From assembly GCA_025354615.1 (NCBI GenBank), contig JANXMO010000409.1, positions 1 through 7,172 on the forward strand: DNA of 7,172 bases, read 5' to 3'. The first letter of the stretch is position 1. Every line of letters starts with the position of its first letter. The notes below the pieces were generated by a model. It was not told where the DNA came from. It ran no database searches and worked only from the letters and a program-made list of their open reading frames with translations. Below, piece by piece: positions 6,466 to 7,172 of the stretch. The stretch comes from Burkholderiales bacterium (GTDB lineage Bacteria; Pseudomonadota; Gammaproteobacteria; Burkholderiales; Burkholderiaceae_C). Position numbers and translations under genes: made by a program.

Positions 6466-7172
6466 ATGGAAAAACGCTCACCTCCCTCCGCAGTGCCAGC
6501 GGCTGCTGCGGCACGAAGCCCCGCCCGGCTACGCCCGCCTTCTGAATTAACGGCGCGCAACTTTCCGTCGGCGCAGCAAGAGGCCGACCAGGCGCCGCCG
6601 CCGTCGCGCTATGACGGCGCCGACAGTGCTTACCGCCTGGCGTTCACCGACACCGATTTTTTGCTGCGCGAAGAGCTGCGCCCGGTACGCATGCAGCTGG
6701 AGCTGCTCAAACCCGAACTGGTGCAGCGCGAGCAAGGCATTGAGTCGACCATCGTGATTTTCGGCAGCGCGCGCATTCTGTCGCCGCAAGCCGCTGCGCA
6801 GGCGCTTGCAGACGCACAAGCAGGCGGCGATGCCAGCGCGCTGCGCCAGGCGGAAATGCAGAGCTCGATGGCGGGCTATTACGAGCAAGCGCGGCGCTTT
6901 GCCGCGCTCGTGACCGAAGGCACGCGCCACTTGGCTACGCCGGTGGTGGTGGTGACCGGCGGCGGCCCCGGCATCATGGAAGCCGGCAACCGCGGCGCAT
7001 TCGAGACCGGGGGCAAAAGCATCGGCCTGAACATCGTGCTGCCGCACGAGCAGGAGCCCAACCCCTACATCACACCGCAGCTGTGCTTTCAGTTCCATTA
7101 CTTCGCGCTGCGCAAAATGCATTTTTTGATGCGCAGCATTGCGCTGGTGTGCTTTCCGGGCGGCTTTGGCAC
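6466..7172 (+). CDS. LOG-family (TIGR00730-like) Rossmann-fold protein, 3'-truncated by window edge
   Basis: This is a nucleotide-binding Rossmann-fold protein of the LOG family, once mislabelled 'lysine decarboxylase'. Characterised members cleave the base from nucleoside 5'-monophosphates, including cytokinin ribotides. The frame is open from ATG 6466 to the right edge, giving 235 codons. Residues 1-55 are low-complexity (Pro, Ala, Ser, Arg) and probably disordered. They are followed by [20 protein letters not shown], then a segment with [11 protein letters not shown] where the Rossmann domain starts. [14 protein letters not shown] starts at 165, and PGGFG at 231-235 begins the PGGxGTxxE active-site motif, cut by the edge. 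It is longer than the ~190-aa plant-like LOG proteins because of the N-terminal extension, and fits the longer form common in Burkholderiales. No good Shine-Dalgarno is seen, and no other ATG lies before the conserved region. Activity on cytokinins is not implied. Confidence 0.91.
   Translation, partial: MEKRSPPSAVPAAAAARSPARLRPPSELTARNFPSAQQEADQAPPPSRYDGADSAYRLAFTDTDFLLREELRPVRMQLELLKPELVQREQGIESTIVIFGSARILSPQAAAQALADAQAGGDASALRQAEMQSSMAGYYEQARRFAALVTEGTRHLATPVVVVTGGGPGIMEAGNRGAFETGGKSIGLNIVLPHEQEPNPYITPQLCFQFHYFALRKMHFLMRSIALVCFPGGFG

Noticed and set aside
5246..6514. Long open frame on the - strand opposite moeB and the protease 3' end (422 codons)
   Set aside because: It is Arg/Pro/Ser-rich without any family motif and lies antisense to two well-supported genes, so it is a codon-bias shadow of GC-rich coding sequence.
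6547..7122. - strand open frame opposite the LOG-family gene
   Set aside because: The + strand frame carries conserved [10 protein letters not shown] and PGGFG motifs; the antisense frame has none.

Overview
The window looks like the chromosome of a betaproteobacterium, probably Comamonadaceae or a close Burkholderiales relative. Its housekeeping proteins (S41 protease, MoeB, long LOG-family protein) resemble that group, and their DNA has a GC-rich third-position bias. This placement is inferred from protein style; the window holds no rRNA or other taxonomic marker.

Layout: (1) 1-1299, + strand: the 3' part of a glycogen/maltodextrin phosphorylase gene (glgP), cut by the left edge. (2) 1439-2575, + strand: a glutathione S-transferase-like protein, with a 164-aa three-helix membrane protein of unknown function directly abutting it. 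(3) 2572-3597, - strand: a 341-aa protein recognisable as a YopJ-family (peptidase clan C55) Ser/Thr/Lys acetyltransferase, a class of type III secretion effectors. It meets the membrane-protein gene tail to tail with a 4-base overlap. (4) 3598-3899: a divergent intergenic region. On the - strand it carries a perfect PIP/hrpII box and a correctly spaced -10 element aimed at the effector. It also holds three copies of a 9-bp motif and a possible promoter for the next gene. (5) 3900-5339, + strand: an S41 carboxy-terminal processing protease (CtpA type), followed by a strong hairpin terminator. (6) 5455-6216, + strand: MoeB/ThiF-type sulfur-carrier adenylyltransferase. (7) 6466-7172, + strand: a LOG-family (TIGR00730-like) Rossmann-fold protein, cut by the right edge.

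The main find is the effector locus. The protein has the His-Glu-Cys triad at near-canonical YopJ spacing and a Ser/Thr-rich N-terminus free of acidic residues. The promoter matches the HrpB/HrpX regulon signature of Ralstonia, Xanthomonas and Acidovorax. Together these imply that the organism has, or recently had, an Hrp-type type III secretion system and interacts with a eukaryotic host. No secretion-apparatus gene lies in the window. The catalytic part of the effector gene is much more AT-rich than either its own first ~60 codons or the flanking genes, which suggests horizontal acquisition and possibly assembly from two sources.

The other genes are ordinary metabolic or envelope-maintenance genes and show no functional link to the effector beyond adjacency.
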